DNA of 64,000 bases from Pseudooceanicola pacificus (GCF_009789075.1 NZ_WNXQ01000004.1:248001-312000); one strand, 5' to 3'; counted from the stretch's first letter, positions 36,560-44,862 are shown. Translations and numbers: made by a program. The notes: generated from the sequence alone by a model not told the origin.

Positions 36560-36700
36560 TTCGAATGCCGGGTCTGGCCCGGCGGCCCCGACAACGCAGG
36601 GATCGACATTTTCCGCCTCGATGAGGCGGGAAAGACAGTGGAGCACTGGGACGTTCTGCGGGACATGCCCGCCACCAGCGCCCACGTGAACGGGATGTTC
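36560..36700 (+). pseudogene. Remnant of a SnoaL/NTF2-like protein (C-terminal part only)
   Basis: The stretch between aldehyde dehydrogenase 2 and the next SDR translates as an out-of-context segment containing GIDIFRLDEAGKTVEHWDVL and then PATSAHVNGMF. This is the C-terminal strand and tail of SnoaL-like proteins; the intact gene at 38130 has the same FDLFRVADGKIVEHWDV pattern. There is no start or N-terminal half, and the reading continues without a proper stop. It is best seen as a deletion remnant left when the neighbouring genes were joined. Confidence 0.65.
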
Positions 36701-36755
36701 CAAGGACCTCATCCCGTTTTTCTTGACCGCAGATATTTCCAAGGGAGGAAAGACA

Positions 36756-37550
36756 ATGGCCGGACGTTTGGACGGAAAGGTAATCCTGTTGACAGGCGCA
36801 GGGGGCGGACTCGGGTCCGCTCAGGCGCGATTGATGGCGCGGGAAGGCGCGAGCGTGATGCTCGCCAACCTGCCGGAAGACCCGATCATCGCGGCGGGCA
36901 AGTCCCCCTCGGGGCTGTGGGACACCGCCCAGAAGGTCGCCGCCGACATTCGCGACGCCGGCGGCAAGGCGGAGGTCGTCGCCCTGGATGTCACCCAGGA
37001 AGACCAATGGAGCACCGCCGTCGAAAAGACCGAAAGCACCTTTGGCAGACTGGACGTTCTCTCCAACAACGCGGGGATCTACTACCATGCCGGTCTGCTC
37101 GACCACACGGTCGAAAAGTTCCACCAGATCGTAGGCGTCAATCAGCTCGGCGTTTTGCTGGGGATGAAGACGGCGGTCCCTGCAATGCGCCGTGCGGGCG
37201 GCGGGTCGATCATCAACTTTGCATCCATCTACGGGATCGCGGGCGCCGGGGTTTCGACAGCCTACCAGTCCACCAAGGGCGCGGTGCGGCTGATGACGAA
37301 ATCCGCCGCGCTGGAATTCGTCGCCGACAACATCCGGATCAACGCGATCTGCCCGGGGATGTTCGACACCAACCTGTTCGAATCCTCGGTCCCGAAAGAG
37401 GCCTGGGAGCCGTTGGTCGATCTCGTACCGATGAAGCGCTTCGGCAAGCCGGACGAAATCGCCTATGGCGCGGTCTTCCTTGCCTCGGACGAAAGCTCCT
37501 TCATGACGGGCAGCGATCTGGTCATCGACGGGGGGTATACCTGCCCCTGA
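36756..37550 (+). CDS. Short-chain dehydrogenase/reductase
   Basis: This is a 264-residue classical SDR. The cofactor motif is TGAGGGLG near residue 12, followed by NNAGIY, a catalytic serine in NFASIYG and Y-x3-K in AYQSTKG. The ICPGMFDTN and C-terminal MTGSDLVIDGGYTCP stretches are normal. AAGGGAGGAA precedes the ATG. An insertion between strand 2 and helix 3 (LPEDPIIAAGKSPSG) hints at a special substrate or NAD(H) preference. It is probably the last gene of the AraC-controlled operon. Confidence 0.9.
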   Translation: MAGRLDGKVILLTGAGGGLGSAQARLMAREGASVMLANLPEDPIIAAGKSPSGLWDTAQKVAADIRDAGGKAEVVALDVTQEDQWSTAVEKTESTFGRLDVLSNNAGIYYHAGLLDHTVEKFHQIVGVNQLGVLLGMKTAVPAMRRAGGGSIINFASIYGIAGAGVSTAYQSTKGAVRLMTKSAALEFVADNIRINAICPGMFDTNLFESSVPKEAWEPLVDLVPMKRFGKPDEIAYGAVFLASDESSFMTGSDLVIDGGYTCP

Positions 37551-37567
37551 CCCGGGCATCTTGGCGT

Positions 37568-37598
37568 CGCCGGGGGGCTGAACGGCAGCGCCCCGGCG
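37568..37598. terminator. Strong GC-rich hairpin between convergent genes
   Basis: CGCCGGGG (37568-37575) pairs with CCCCGGCG (37591-37598); inside it GCTG pairs with CAGC around the loop AACGG, with one mismatched G-G pair between. It sits in the 121-bp gap between the convergent SDR and HxlR genes and could end transcription from both sides. There is no T-tract. Confidence 0.5.
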
Positions 37599-37671
37599 GC
37601 GTCGCCCTGAGTAACGATCCGGGGAGGCGGGTCCCCGGTACTGCCAGCGATCCGCCCCGGCATCCGGCTGA

Positions 37672-38037
37672 TCAGCCGTCATACGTCTCCCGCGAGGCCA
37701 TCACCCTGGCAAAATTCTCTGCCGCGAAGGTCACCATGGGCTTCAGGACGCGCAAAAGCTCCACCCCTAGGTCCGTCAGCTCGTAGCTCACCGCGATCGG
37801 CGGGCCGTGATGCACTGTCCGGGTCAGGTAGCCGTCCCGCTCAAGCGTGCGCAGGTTCTCTGTCAGCACGCGCTGCGACACATCCCCGATGGTGCGCTTC
37901 AATTCACCAAACCGCAGCGCGCCGTCTTCCAGCGCCAGTACGATGAGGGTCTGCCATTTGCCGGTGACCTTCGACAGGACATTCCGGATCGGACACAGGC
38001 GTCCGTCTTCGTCAGTTGCAACGGTTACGGGAAGCAT
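37672..38037 (-). CDS. HxlR-family transcriptional regulator
   Basis: This is a 121-residue winged-helix HxlR protein. It has the conserved cysteine near the N-terminus (RLCPIRNVLS), then GKWQTLIVLAL and the family block LRFGELKRTIGDVSQRVLTE followed by LTRTVHHGPPIAVSYELTDLG. Many HxlR proteins sense aldehydes or oxidants through that cysteine. It is divergent from the SnoaL-like gene across 92 bp, its likely target. Confidence 0.93.
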   Translation of the reverse strand: MLPVTVATDEDGRLCPIRNVLSKVTGKWQTLIVLALEDGALRFGELKRTIGDVSQRVLTENLRTLERDGYLTRTVHHGPPIAVSYELTDLGVELLRVLKPMVTFAAENFARVMASRETYDG

Positions 38038-38063
38038 ACCGGGTTCCTAATTAGTGCGTAATT

Positions 38064-38087
38064 GATACCTAGTTCGATTTGGATACC
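38064..38087. promoter_or_regulatory. Direct repeat GATACC, possible HxlR site
   Basis: GATACC occurs at 38064-38069 and 38082-38087, 18 bp apart, inside an AT-rich stretch of the divergent hxlR/SnoaL gap. This is a modest candidate for the regulator's binding sites. Confidence 0.35.
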
Positions 38088-38129
38088 AATGCGACATCGT
38101 CAAATCAACTTGATTCGAAAGGACAAATC

Positions 38130-38900
38130 ATGACCCCGACCGAAGTCGTCATTGCTCTCGTCACCGCTGCCTTTGTGGACTTCAACCCGGACGCGGCCCG
38201 CGACCTGATGAAACCGGACTACATTCAGCACAACCCCGCCGTGCCGACGGGGGCAGAGCCGCTCCTCGGCGTCCTGCCGGCGCTCAAGGACAGCGGCTTC
38301 ACCGCCGAACCGCATCGCATCATCGCGGAGGGCGACTTCGTGGTCACGCACGCCACCTACGGCAATGCCCAGGTCTTCGGCGCCGACACACTGGTGGCGT
38401 TCGACGTCTTCCGCATCGAGGATGGCAAGGTCGCCGAACACTGGGACAACCTTCAGCCCCTCGCCGGCCCGAACCCATCCGGGCGCACCATGACGGACGG
38501 CCCGACAGAGGTCACGGACCTCGACAAGACCGAGGCGAACAAGGCGCTTGTCGTCGAGTTTGTCAAAACGGTCCTGCAGGGCGGCGACGCATCGCACATC
38601 ACCGACTACATTTCGGTCGATGGTTATGCCCAGCATAACCCGCAGATCGCCGACAACCTCGACGGGCTTGGCGCGGCGCTCGGCGCCCTCGCGGACCAGG
38701 GGATCACGATGGTCTACACGGAAACCCCGCTGGTCGTCGCCCAGGGCAATTTCGTCTTCACCGGGTCCGAAGGCACCTTTGGTGGCGAACCCACCGCCTT
38801 CTTCGACCTCTTCCGTGTCGCCGACGGCAAGATTGTCGAACATTGGGACGTCATCCAGGCGATTCCGTCCGAAGCCGCGAATGACAACGGGAAGTTCTAA
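38130..38900 (+). CDS. Double SnoaL-like (NTF2-fold) protein
   Basis: This is a 256-residue protein made of two SnoaL/NTF2-like domains in tandem (about 1-125 and 146-256). Each carries the pattern Y-I/A-Q-H-N-P (DYIQHNPAV near 36; GYAQHNPQI near 181) and a closing FDVFRIEDGKVAEHWD or FDLFRVADGKIVEHWD. Such domains act as cyclases, isomerases or dehydratases, or have no known reaction. GAAAGGA precedes the ATG at 38130. It is controlled in all likelihood by the divergent HxlR regulator. The remnant at 36560 is related to its second domain. Confidence 0.85.
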   Translation: MTPTEVVIALVTAAFVDFNPDAARDLMKPDYIQHNPAVPTGAEPLLGVLPALKDSGFTAEPHRIIAEGDFVVTHATYGNAQVFGADTLVAFDVFRIEDGKVAEHWDNLQPLAGPNPSGRTMTDGPTEVTDLDKTEANKALVVEFVKTVLQGGDASHITDYISVDGYAQHNPQIADNLDGLGAALGALADQGITMVYTETPLVVAQGNFVFTGSEGTFGGEPTAFFDLFRVADGKIVEHWDVIQAIPSEAANDNGKF

Positions 38901-39143
38901 ATCCCGCGCGCTCCGCTTCGGATTGGATTGCGGAAGCCGCGCCATGTCCGGCGAAAGTTGCCTGCGCCAGAGAACGACGTAGCGCGGCCCGGCGAGCCGG
39001 ACATGCCAGCCAACGCCCCGGCCTCCTCGACCCAGCACTTTGGGGCTTGGGGCCGGGCCCGCAGGTTCGGCGCCGATGTGGCGATCCGGGCAAGCGCCCG
39101 GACCAGCCATCGGCATGGCACGCCACGGCCGGGCATGCCGGTG

Positions 39144-39863
39144 TCAGGCCGCCGTGAAATCGCGCACGAAGTCGGTCGCGGGCCGCGCGCGGATCTCGGT
39201 GGGCTTGCCCACCTGTTCGATGCGGCCCATCGACATGATGACAACCAGATCGGCCAGTTCCATCGCCTCTTCCTGATCGTGGGTCACAAAGACGGTGGTC
39301 AGACCCGTGCGGTCGTGGATCTCGCGCAGCCCCTGGCGCAGTTCCTTGCGCACCTTGGCGTCGAGCGCGCCGAAGGGCTCGTCCAGCAGCAGCATGCGTG
39401 GTTCGATGGCCAGCGCCCGGGCCAGGGCCACGCGCTGCCGCTGGCCGCCCGACAGCTGGTTGGGGTAGCGCCCCCCGATCTCTGGCAGCTGGATCAACTC
39501 CAGAAGGCGGTTCACGCGGCGGACGATCTCGGCCTCGGCCGGGCGTTCCCTGCGCGGCCGGGCGCGCAGGCCATAGGCGATGTTCTCGAACACCGTCATG
39601 TGCCTGAAAAGCGCGTAGGATTGAAAGACGAACCCCGCGCGGCGGTCCTGCACGCTCAGACCCGTTGCATCCAGCCCGCCGAAGAGAACCCGGCCCGAGG
39701 TGGGAAACTCGAGCCCCCCTAGCACGCGCAGAAGCGTGGTCTTGCCGGACCCCGAAGGCCCGAGCAGGGCCACCAGTGCGCCCGACGGGATTGACAGCGA
39801 CACCGGGTGCAGCGCCCGGGTGGTGCCGAATTCCTTGGCCAGTTCCTCGATCTCGATATTCAT
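39144..39863 (-). CDS. cysA: Sulfate/thiosulfate ABC transporter ATP-binding protein CysA, short form
   Basis: This is a 239-residue ATPase. Walker A is GPSGSGKTT, the signature [17 protein letters not shown], Walker [13 protein letters not shown], and the stretch [20 protein letters not shown] is typical of CysA. It powers sulfate or thiosulfate uptake through CysTW. CysA is usually near 340-360 residues, with a C-terminal regulatory TOBE-like domain; here the protein stops at [11 protein letters not shown], right after the ATPase core, so about 100 residues are missing. No clear continuation is readable downstream in any frame. Last gene of the minus-strand operon cysP-cysT-cysW-cysA. Confidence 0.88.
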   Translation of the reverse strand: MNIEIEELAKEFGTTRALHPVSLSIPSGALVALLGPSGSGKTTLLRVLGGLEFPTSGRVLFGGLDATGLSVQDRRAGFVFQSYALFRHMTVFENIAYGLRARPRRERPAEAEIVRRVNRLLELIQLPEIGGRYPNQLSGGQRQRVALARALAIEPRMLLLDEPFGALDAKVRKELRQGLREIHDRTGLTTVFVTHDQEEAMELADLVVIMSMGRIEQVGKPTEIRARPATDFVRDFTAA

Positions 39864-39877
39864 GGGACGGTCCTTTC

Positions 39878-40741
39878 TCAATGACGTCGCGTGGCCGCCA
39901 GCAGTTCCGCATGGCGCCATTCGAGCAGGGATTTCAGGAGCAGTGTGAGAAGCGCCAGCATCGCCAACACGGCGGCCAGCGTGAATGCCGCGACAGAGAG
40001 GTATTCGTTGTAGAACATCTCGACCATCGTCGGCATGGTCGCCGTCTCGCCCCGGATCTTGCCCGAGACGACGGCGACCGCGCCGAACTCTCCCATGGCG
40101 CGCGCGTTGCACAACAGCACGCCATAAAGCAGCGCCCAGCGGATATTGGGCAGCGTCACCGTGAAGAAGGTGCGCCAGCCCGAAGCCCCCAGCGTCAGCG
40201 CGGCCTCCTCCTCGGTGCGGCCCTGTTCGATCATCACCGGGATGATCTCGCGCGCGACAAAGGGGAAGGTCACGAAGAGTGTCGCCAGCAGGATGCCCGG
40301 GAAGGCAAAGACGATGGGCATGTCATTGGCGATCAGCCAGCCGCCGAGCGTGGAATTGGCCCCGAAGAGCAGCACCAACATCAGGCCGGCGACGACGGGC
40401 GAGACCGAGAATGGCAGGTCGATCAAGGTGATCAGGAATGCCTTGCCCCGGAAATCGAACTTGGTGATTGCCCAGGCCGCCGCGATGCCGAACGTCGCGT
40501 TGAGGGGCACCGCGATGGCCGCGATGGTCAGCGTCATGCGGATTGCGGCCTGCGCGTCGGGCAGGCGGAGCGCGTCGATGACCCCGACCCAGCCTTGCCG
40601 CAACGCCTCGACGAACACCGTCACGAGCGGCGCGAAGAGAAACAGCGCCACGAAGACCGCGGCAAGGCCGATCAACAGATACCGGGCCAACGGCGGTTCG
40701 GTGGTGACGGGCACCGGACGGGTAAGGGCGATATCAGACAT
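39878..40741 (-). CDS. cysW: Sulfate ABC transporter permease CysW
   Basis: This is a 287-residue permease with six hydrophobic segments. The opening [20 protein letters not shown] and the docking loop [20 protein letters not shown] are characteristic of CysW, as is [20 protein letters not shown]. Its start overlaps the cysT stop by 8 bp. CysT and CysW form the heterodimeric channel. Confidence 0.93.
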   Translation of the reverse strand: MSDIALTRPVPVTTEPPLARYLLIGLAAVFVALFLFAPLVTVFVEALRQGWVGVIDALRLPDAQAAIRMTLTIAAIAVPLNATFGIAAAWAITKFDFRGKAFLITLIDLPFSVSPVVAGLMLVLLFGANSTLGGWLIANDMPIVFAFPGILLATLFVTFPFVAREIIPVMIEQGRTEEEAALTLGASGWRTFFTVTLPNIRWALLYGVLLCNARAMGEFGAVAVVSGKIRGETATMPTMVEMFYNEYLSVAAFTLAAVLAMLALLTLLLKSLLEWRHAELLAATRRH

Positions 40742-41573
40742 TTCCGATTCTCCGTCTGCTCCAGACCTGAATGGCGTTGATGGCAAGCAGCATGGCGAAG
40801 GAGACAACCAGCATGGCGATCCCGATCGCGGCGGCCGCATCGTAGTTGTATTCCTCAAGCCGGATCACGATCAGCAGCGGCGCGATCTCGGTGAGGTTGG
40901 GAATGTTGCCCGCGATGAAGATCACCGAGCCGTATTCCCCGACCGACCGGGCGAGCGCGAGCGCGAATCCGGTCAGCAGCGCGGGTGTGAGCGTGGGCAG
41001 GATCACCCGGCGCAGCGTATGGGTGCGGCGGGCGCCGAGTGTGGCGCTGACCTCTTCCAGGTCCGGCTCCAGCTCCTCGATTACGGGCTGGACGGTGCGC
41101 ACGACGAAGGGCAGCCCGATGAAGACGAGCGCAACCCAGATCCCGACCTCGGTATAGGCGACCTGCAGGCCAAAGGGCGCAAGTGCCTGCCCGAAGACGC
41201 CGTTTGGCGCGTAAAGTGCGGTCAGCGCGATCCCCGCCACCGCGGTAGGCAGGGCAAAGGGCAGGTCGACCGCCGCGTCGACAAAGCGCCGACCCCAGAA
41301 GCGGTAGCGCACAAGCACCCAGGCAAGCAGCAGCCCGAAGACAAGGTTGAAGAGCGATGCGATCAGCGCCGCGCGGAAGGACAGGGTCAGCGCCGACCAG
41401 ATGCGGCGCGAGTTGACCATGTCCCAAAGATCGGCCGGACCGATCATCAGGCCACGACCCAGAAGCGCCCCGATGGGAAGCAGGACCACGATGGACAGCA
41501 CCGTCATCATGATCCCGAAGCTCAGCCCAAACCCCGGAAGGGGTGAGGGCGAACGGAGAATGCCCGCCCTCAT
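40734..41573 (-). CDS. cysT: Sulfate ABC transporter permease CysT (CysU)
   Basis: This is a 279-residue permease with six hydrophobic segments. LPGFGLSFGIMMTVLSIVVL at the N-terminus, the FVDAAVDLPFALPTAVAGIA loop and the docking loop DLEEVSATLGARRTHTLRRV are standard for CysT. The ATG is 3 bp after the cysP stop. The name cysU is a synonym. Confidence 0.93.
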   Translation of the reverse strand: MRAGILRSPSPLPGFGLSFGIMMTVLSIVVLLPIGALLGRGLMIGPADLWDMVNSRRIWSALTLSFRAALIASLFNLVFGLLLAWVLVRYRFWGRRFVDAAVDLPFALPTAVAGIALTALYAPNGVFGQALAPFGLQVAYTEVGIWVALVFIGLPFVVRTVQPVIEELEPDLEEVSATLGARRTHTLRRVILPTLTPALLTGFALALARSVGEYGSVIFIAGNIPNLTEIAPLLIVIRLEEYNYDAAAAIGIAMLVVSFAMLLAINAIQVWSRRRIGNV

Positions 41574-41576
41574 GGC

Positions 41577-42764
41577 CTATTCCTCGTAGATCTGGTCGAA
41601 GATGCCGCCTTCGCCGAAATATTCGGTCTGGACGACAGGCCAGCCGCCGAAATCGGCTATGGTGACGAGCTCCAGCTCGGGAAAGCGCGCGATATCCTCT
41701 GCCGCGGCCTGAGACGTGTCCCATGCGCGATAGTAGTGGCGGGTCGCGAGCGCCTGCGCCTCGGGGCTGTAGAGGTGCTGCAGATAGGCCTCGGCCGCCG
41801 CGCGCTGCGCATCGGATGTGATGTTGCCATCGACCAGCGCCACCGGCGACTCGGCGAGGATCGAGACGGAAGGCACGACGATGTCGAACTTGTCCTCTCC
41901 GAGACTTGCCAGGGCGAGAAAGGCCTCGTTCTCCCAGGCTAGCAGCACATCGCCCACGCCACGCTGGGTAAAGGTCGTGGTCGATCCCCGCGCACCCGTG
42001 TCGAGCACCGGCACATTGCGATAGAGCGTACCGACGAACTGGGCCGGGTCGAGACCGTTCCGCCCGGCATAGGCCCAGGCGGCAAGGAAATTCCAGCGCG
42101 CGCCGCCCGAGGTCTTGGGGTTGGGGGTTATGACTTGCACGCCGTCGGCGACAAGATCGTCCCAGTCCTGGATGCCGCGCGGATTGCCCTCCCGCACGAG
42201 GAACACGATGGTCGAGGTATAGGGCGAGGAATTGTGCGGCAGGCGCGTTTGCCAGTCTGCAGGCAGCAGGCCCGTGCGCTCGGAAATCGTATCGATGTCA
42301 GCCGACAACGCCAGCGTCACCACGGTGGCCGGCAACCCGTCGATCACGGCCCGCGCCTGCGCTCCCGCCCCGCCGTGGGACTGTTGGACGGCGACCGGGG
42401 CGTTGCCCTGCGCCGCCCACCATGCGTTGAAGAGCGTGTTGTATTCCCGATAGAACTCGCGCGTCGGGTCATAAGAGACGTTCAGGATCGCGACGTTGTC
42501 CTGGGCCTTGAGGGTGGCCGTACCCGTGAGGGTCAGGCCGATGGCCGCGACCGCCGTCAGGATGCCGCTGCGCAGATACGCACCCGTCAAGGTCTTGCGG
42601 AGCGCGCCGCGGAGGCGACCCGCATCACTCGGGTGAAGAGGCGTGACCGGGTGCCCCGACAGCCGCGCATGGCCCGCGTCGATTTCGATCCGGCCATCGT
42701 CGAGACTTCGGAGGAAGGTGCCCTGGGCGAGCGAGTGCCCGCCAATCCGGATGGTATGATACAT
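41577..42764 (-). CDS. cysP: Sulfate-binding protein CysP/Sbp with unusual N-terminal extension
   Basis: From about residue 90 this is a normal sulfate/thiosulfate receptor: ILNVSYDPTREFYREYN, QQSHGGAGAQARAVIDG, NPKTSGGARWNFLAAW and GARGSTTTFTQRG are family motifs that bind sulfate in the periplasm. Unusually, the reading frame begins about 60 residues before the signal-like hydrophobic stretch (residues about 66-84) with MYHTIRIGGHSLAQGTFLRS, a small hydrophilic module. AAAGGA stands about 6 bp before this ATG, so the long start is supported; a TTG near the hydrophobic stretch is the alternative. Total 395 residues against about 330-350 for the family. First gene of the cys operon, downstream of an Rrf2 gene. 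Confidence 0.88.
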   Translation of the reverse strand: MYHTIRIGGHSLAQGTFLRSLDDGRIEIDAGHARLSGHPVTPLHPSDAGRLRGALRKTLTGAYLRSGILTAVAAIGLTLTGTATLKAQDNVAILNVSYDPTREFYREYNTLFNAWWAAQGNAPVAVQQSHGGAGAQARAVIDGLPATVVTLALSADIDTISERTGLLPADWQTRLPHNSSPYTSTIVFLVREGNPRGIQDWDDLVADGVQVITPNPKTSGGARWNFLAAWAYAGRNGLDPAQFVGTLYRNVPVLDTGARGSTTTFTQRGVGDVLLAWENEAFLALASLGEDKFDIVVPSVSILAESPVALVDGNITSDAQRAAAEAYLQHLYSPEAQALATRHYYRAWDTSQAAAEDIARFPELELVTIADFGGWPVVQTEYFGEGGIFDQIYEE

Positions 42765-42892
42765 GGCCTGTCCTTTGCTGATCGCAGTCGAACTCTGGTG
42801 CCAGGTCAGCGGGGCAACGGCTCGGGAGGGGTCATCCCTGCCCGGGGCACGCCACCAGCGCCACCTGACACCTAAATAACGACAGACTTAAT

Positions 42893-42935
42893 CGTGATTA
42901 GCAAAGGAAGAATCACGCTCTTTTTAGTCGTGATT
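42893..42935. promoter_or_regulatory. Three alternately oriented heptamers at 18-bp steps before cysP
   Basis: CGTGATT (42893-42899), its reverse complement AATCACG (42911-42917) and CGTGATT again (42929-42935) start exactly 18 bp apart. The middle copy can pair with either neighbour, each time with an 11-base spacer. They lie in the gap between the rrf2 stop (42944) and cysP, so they could be an Rrf2 operator array or alternative hairpins in the rrf2-cysP transcript. Confidence 0.6.
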
Positions 42936-42943
42936 TTGGAAGA

Positions 42944-43411
42944 TCATTCTCCGGCAGGGTGGTCCGGCACCGCGAAGCCCTCCAGTGGCCGCGCATCCTG
43001 CTGTAGATCGGCGACCGTGAGCGACTCGATCATCAGGATATAGGTGGCGTAGAAGCTGCCGAAGACAGCGCGCACCCGGCAGGTCTGTTCGTCCTTGCAA
43101 TCCTCGCAGCGCTGGTAGGCATTGCGCGACAGGCAAGGAAGCGGGGCCATCGGCCCGTCGATCAGGCGGAGTACCTCGGCGAGCGAGACCCGCCTCGGCT
43201 CCTTGATCATCTCGTATCCGCCATTGCGCCCGCGTCGGCTGCCGATCAGACCGGCGCGTTTGAGATCCAGCAGGATGTGTTCGAGAAAGCGCTTGGGCGC
43301 GCCCGAGCGCTTCGCGATCTCCTCGATGCTCAGAGCGGCGCCTTCACCAGACGTTTCATCGGCAAGCACCATGAGTGCCTTGAGTGCATACTTGGTCTTG
43401 TGGGTGATCAT
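42944..43411 (-). CDS. Rrf2-family transcriptional regulator
   Basis: This is a 155-residue Rrf2 regulator. The winged helix has MITHKTKYALKALMVLADE, IEEIAKRSGAPKRFLEHILL and GLIGSRRGRNGGYEM, the usual IscR/CymR pattern. Four cysteines lie in CLSRNAYQRCEDCKDEQTC (about residues 99-117), a spacing able to hold an iron-sulfur cluster. The start is the ATG giving MITHKTKY; a longer reading lacks support. It is upstream of cysP in the same orientation, so it probably senses cysteine or cluster status and controls sulfate uptake. Its own control region is shared with the divergent Lrp gene. Confidence 0.92.
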   Translation of the reverse strand: MITHKTKYALKALMVLADETSGEGAALSIEEIAKRSGAPKRFLEHILLDLKRAGLIGSRRGRNGGYEMIKEPRRVSLAEVLRLIDGPMAPLPCLSRNAYQRCEDCKDEQTCRVRAVFGSFYATYILMIESLTVADLQQDARPLEGFAVPDHPAGE

Positions 43412-43584
43412 CGGCCGTAAATGGTTCTCGAAAGTGCGACTAACAAGATCAACTTTATCAGGTTTCGGGCACAAAGCGAGGGCCACCGCGTAAACACGAT
43501 AAAGATGATCGACATTTAGAAGAATTGTGGCATCCTTCTCCCGACTCGGTGGTGACAACCCTGAACGACCGGAGAGGACGCGCG
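43412..43584. promoter_or_regulatory. Divergent promoter region rrf2 / lrp-like
   Basis: This 173-bp gap is AT-richer than its surroundings (around 43440-43470 and 43497-43530) and must contain two divergent promoters. No clear boxes or symmetric operator were assigned. Confidence 0.35.
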
Positions 43585-44064
43585 ATGACATTCGATCGGA
43601 TCGACCTGAAGATTCTCGACATTCTGCAGCGCGATGCGACCGTCCCGGTGGCCCGCATCGCCGATCAGGTCGGGCTGTCGCAGACGCCCTGCTGGAAGCG
43701 TATCCAGAAGCATGAAGAGGCCGGCGTGATCCGCGCCCGCGTGGCCTTGCTGGACCCGGATGCGCTTGGGCTTTCGCTGACAGCCTTCGTGATGGTGGAA
43801 GCGTTCGAACATACGGCGGAATGGCGCAGAGAGTTCCTTGCCGTCACCGAGGCGCTCGAACCGGTTCGCCACATCTATCGCCTCGCCGGAACCCATGATT
43901 TCATGCTCCGGGTGGTGGTGGCCGACATGCCCGCCTTTGACGCATTCTACGAAACCCTGACATCGAAGGCCCGGTTGCGCGGCGTGAGTTCGGTTTTCGC
44001 ATTGGAGCAGGTCAAAGGCAGCACGGCACTGCCTCTGTCGGATCTGATCGCCAATTCCAGCTAA
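43585..44064 (+). CDS. Lrp/AsnC-family transcriptional regulator
   Basis: This is a 159-residue Lrp-type regulator. The N-terminal HTH is RIDLKILDILQRDATVPVAR, with ADQVGLSQTPCWKRIQKHEE. The C-terminal RAM/AsnC ligand domain contains VRHIYRLAGTHDFMLRVVVADMP. GGAGAGGA lies just upstream of the ATG. Family members sense amino acids. Placed next to the cys operon, cysteine or methionine sensing is possible, but this is only context. Confidence 0.92.
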   Translation: MTFDRIDLKILDILQRDATVPVARIADQVGLSQTPCWKRIQKHEEAGVIRARVALLDPDALGLSLTAFVMVEAFEHTAEWRREFLAVTEALEPVRHIYRLAGTHDFMLRVVVADMPAFDAFYETLTSKARLRGVSSVFALEQVKGSTALPLSDLIANSS

Positions 44065-44519
44065 GGATGTGGCGCACCGGCTTGACTGCACACCGGGCGT
44101 GTCGTGGCCTCACGACAGGCGTGCACTGATTGCCTTCTGTCCCAAAGCCACCCCGAACAGCGCAGCAAGGGGAGCACCTTGAACCGGATTGCCGTCCAGC
44201 TCCGTCTGGTGGTCTTGGATAGATGCGATGCCCGGTCGGAGACCCGCATGGGACAAACCCGGACGTATGTGACAGAGCCCGCCGGGCAAAAACGCCACAT
44301 CCCCCGGGGTTTCGCGTCGAATCGAGATGTCCCAGGCGGTCAATTACTGTAAGTTGCCCAGGTCGTTCGGGTTGTCGGCTGACTTAAATGTCCTGTCGCA
44401 AGGTTGGTTCACGGCGGCGCTTTCCTTCACCAAATAGCATTCAAACCGCCCCGCCTTGCCGGCCCTCATTTTGTCCAATAAGTTTGCCTTATCGGTCATA
44501 GCGAACTATGCTCGACATC
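44065..44519. other. Gene-free stretch between lrp-like gene and integrase remnant
   Basis: About 455 bp with only short overlapping open frames on both strands, none with a recognisable motif or ribosome binding site. The last 60 bases are AT-rich and include the small inverted repeat ATAAG/CTTAT (44478-44492), probably the old promoter region of the integrase remnant. Confidence 0.5.
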
Positions 44520-44862
44520 ATGTCGGAACGCACCGAGACATCGCGCCCAGGGACGGCAAACGAGCCGCTGCCCGACGCGGAGGACGAGGGGGGATCGCCG
44601 CGGCGGCGAAGCCCTGGCCCTGCCTTCCCATGTGGCAGGCTCCGGCGCGCTGGATCGCCTTGTCGACACCGCCCGCGATTGCGCACGCGCGGCGGCCTCG
44701 GACAACACGCTCAAGTCCTATGCGGCGGACTGGGCGCATTTCGCGCGCTGGTGCCGGATGAAAGGCGCCGCGCCGCTTCCACCGTCGCCCGAGATGACCC
44801 GCCGCTACCAGCGCAGTCGAGACCGGTTCCGCGTGAACCTGACCAAGGCCGCAGGGCTTTGA
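44520..44862 (+). pseudogene. Tyrosine recombinase (integrase) with frameshift and internal deletion
   Basis: The start MSERTETSRPGTANEPLPD is in one frame. After about base 44590 the reading continues in another frame as GEALALPSHVAGSGALDRLV and then ASDNTLKSYAADWAHFARWC, the N-terminal core-binding domain of phage-type integrases. It then passes directly from PPSPE into MTRRYQRSRDRF, which matches the catalytic-tyrosine end of such enzymes. The catalytic middle (R, K, H, R) is absent. It therefore has one frameshift and one large internal deletion, and is certainly inactive. It marks an old integration or recombination event beside repABC. Confidence 0.75.

Noticed and set aside
35331..37682. 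783-codon minus-strand frame over aldehyde dehydrogenase 2 and the SDR
   Set aside because: A shadow of two well-defined plus-strand enzymes. It also runs through the SnoaL remnant and intergenic DNA.
44110..44343. 77-codon minus-strand frame upstream of the integrase remnant
   Set aside because: It opens with TTG, has no ribosome binding site and matches nothing I recognise.
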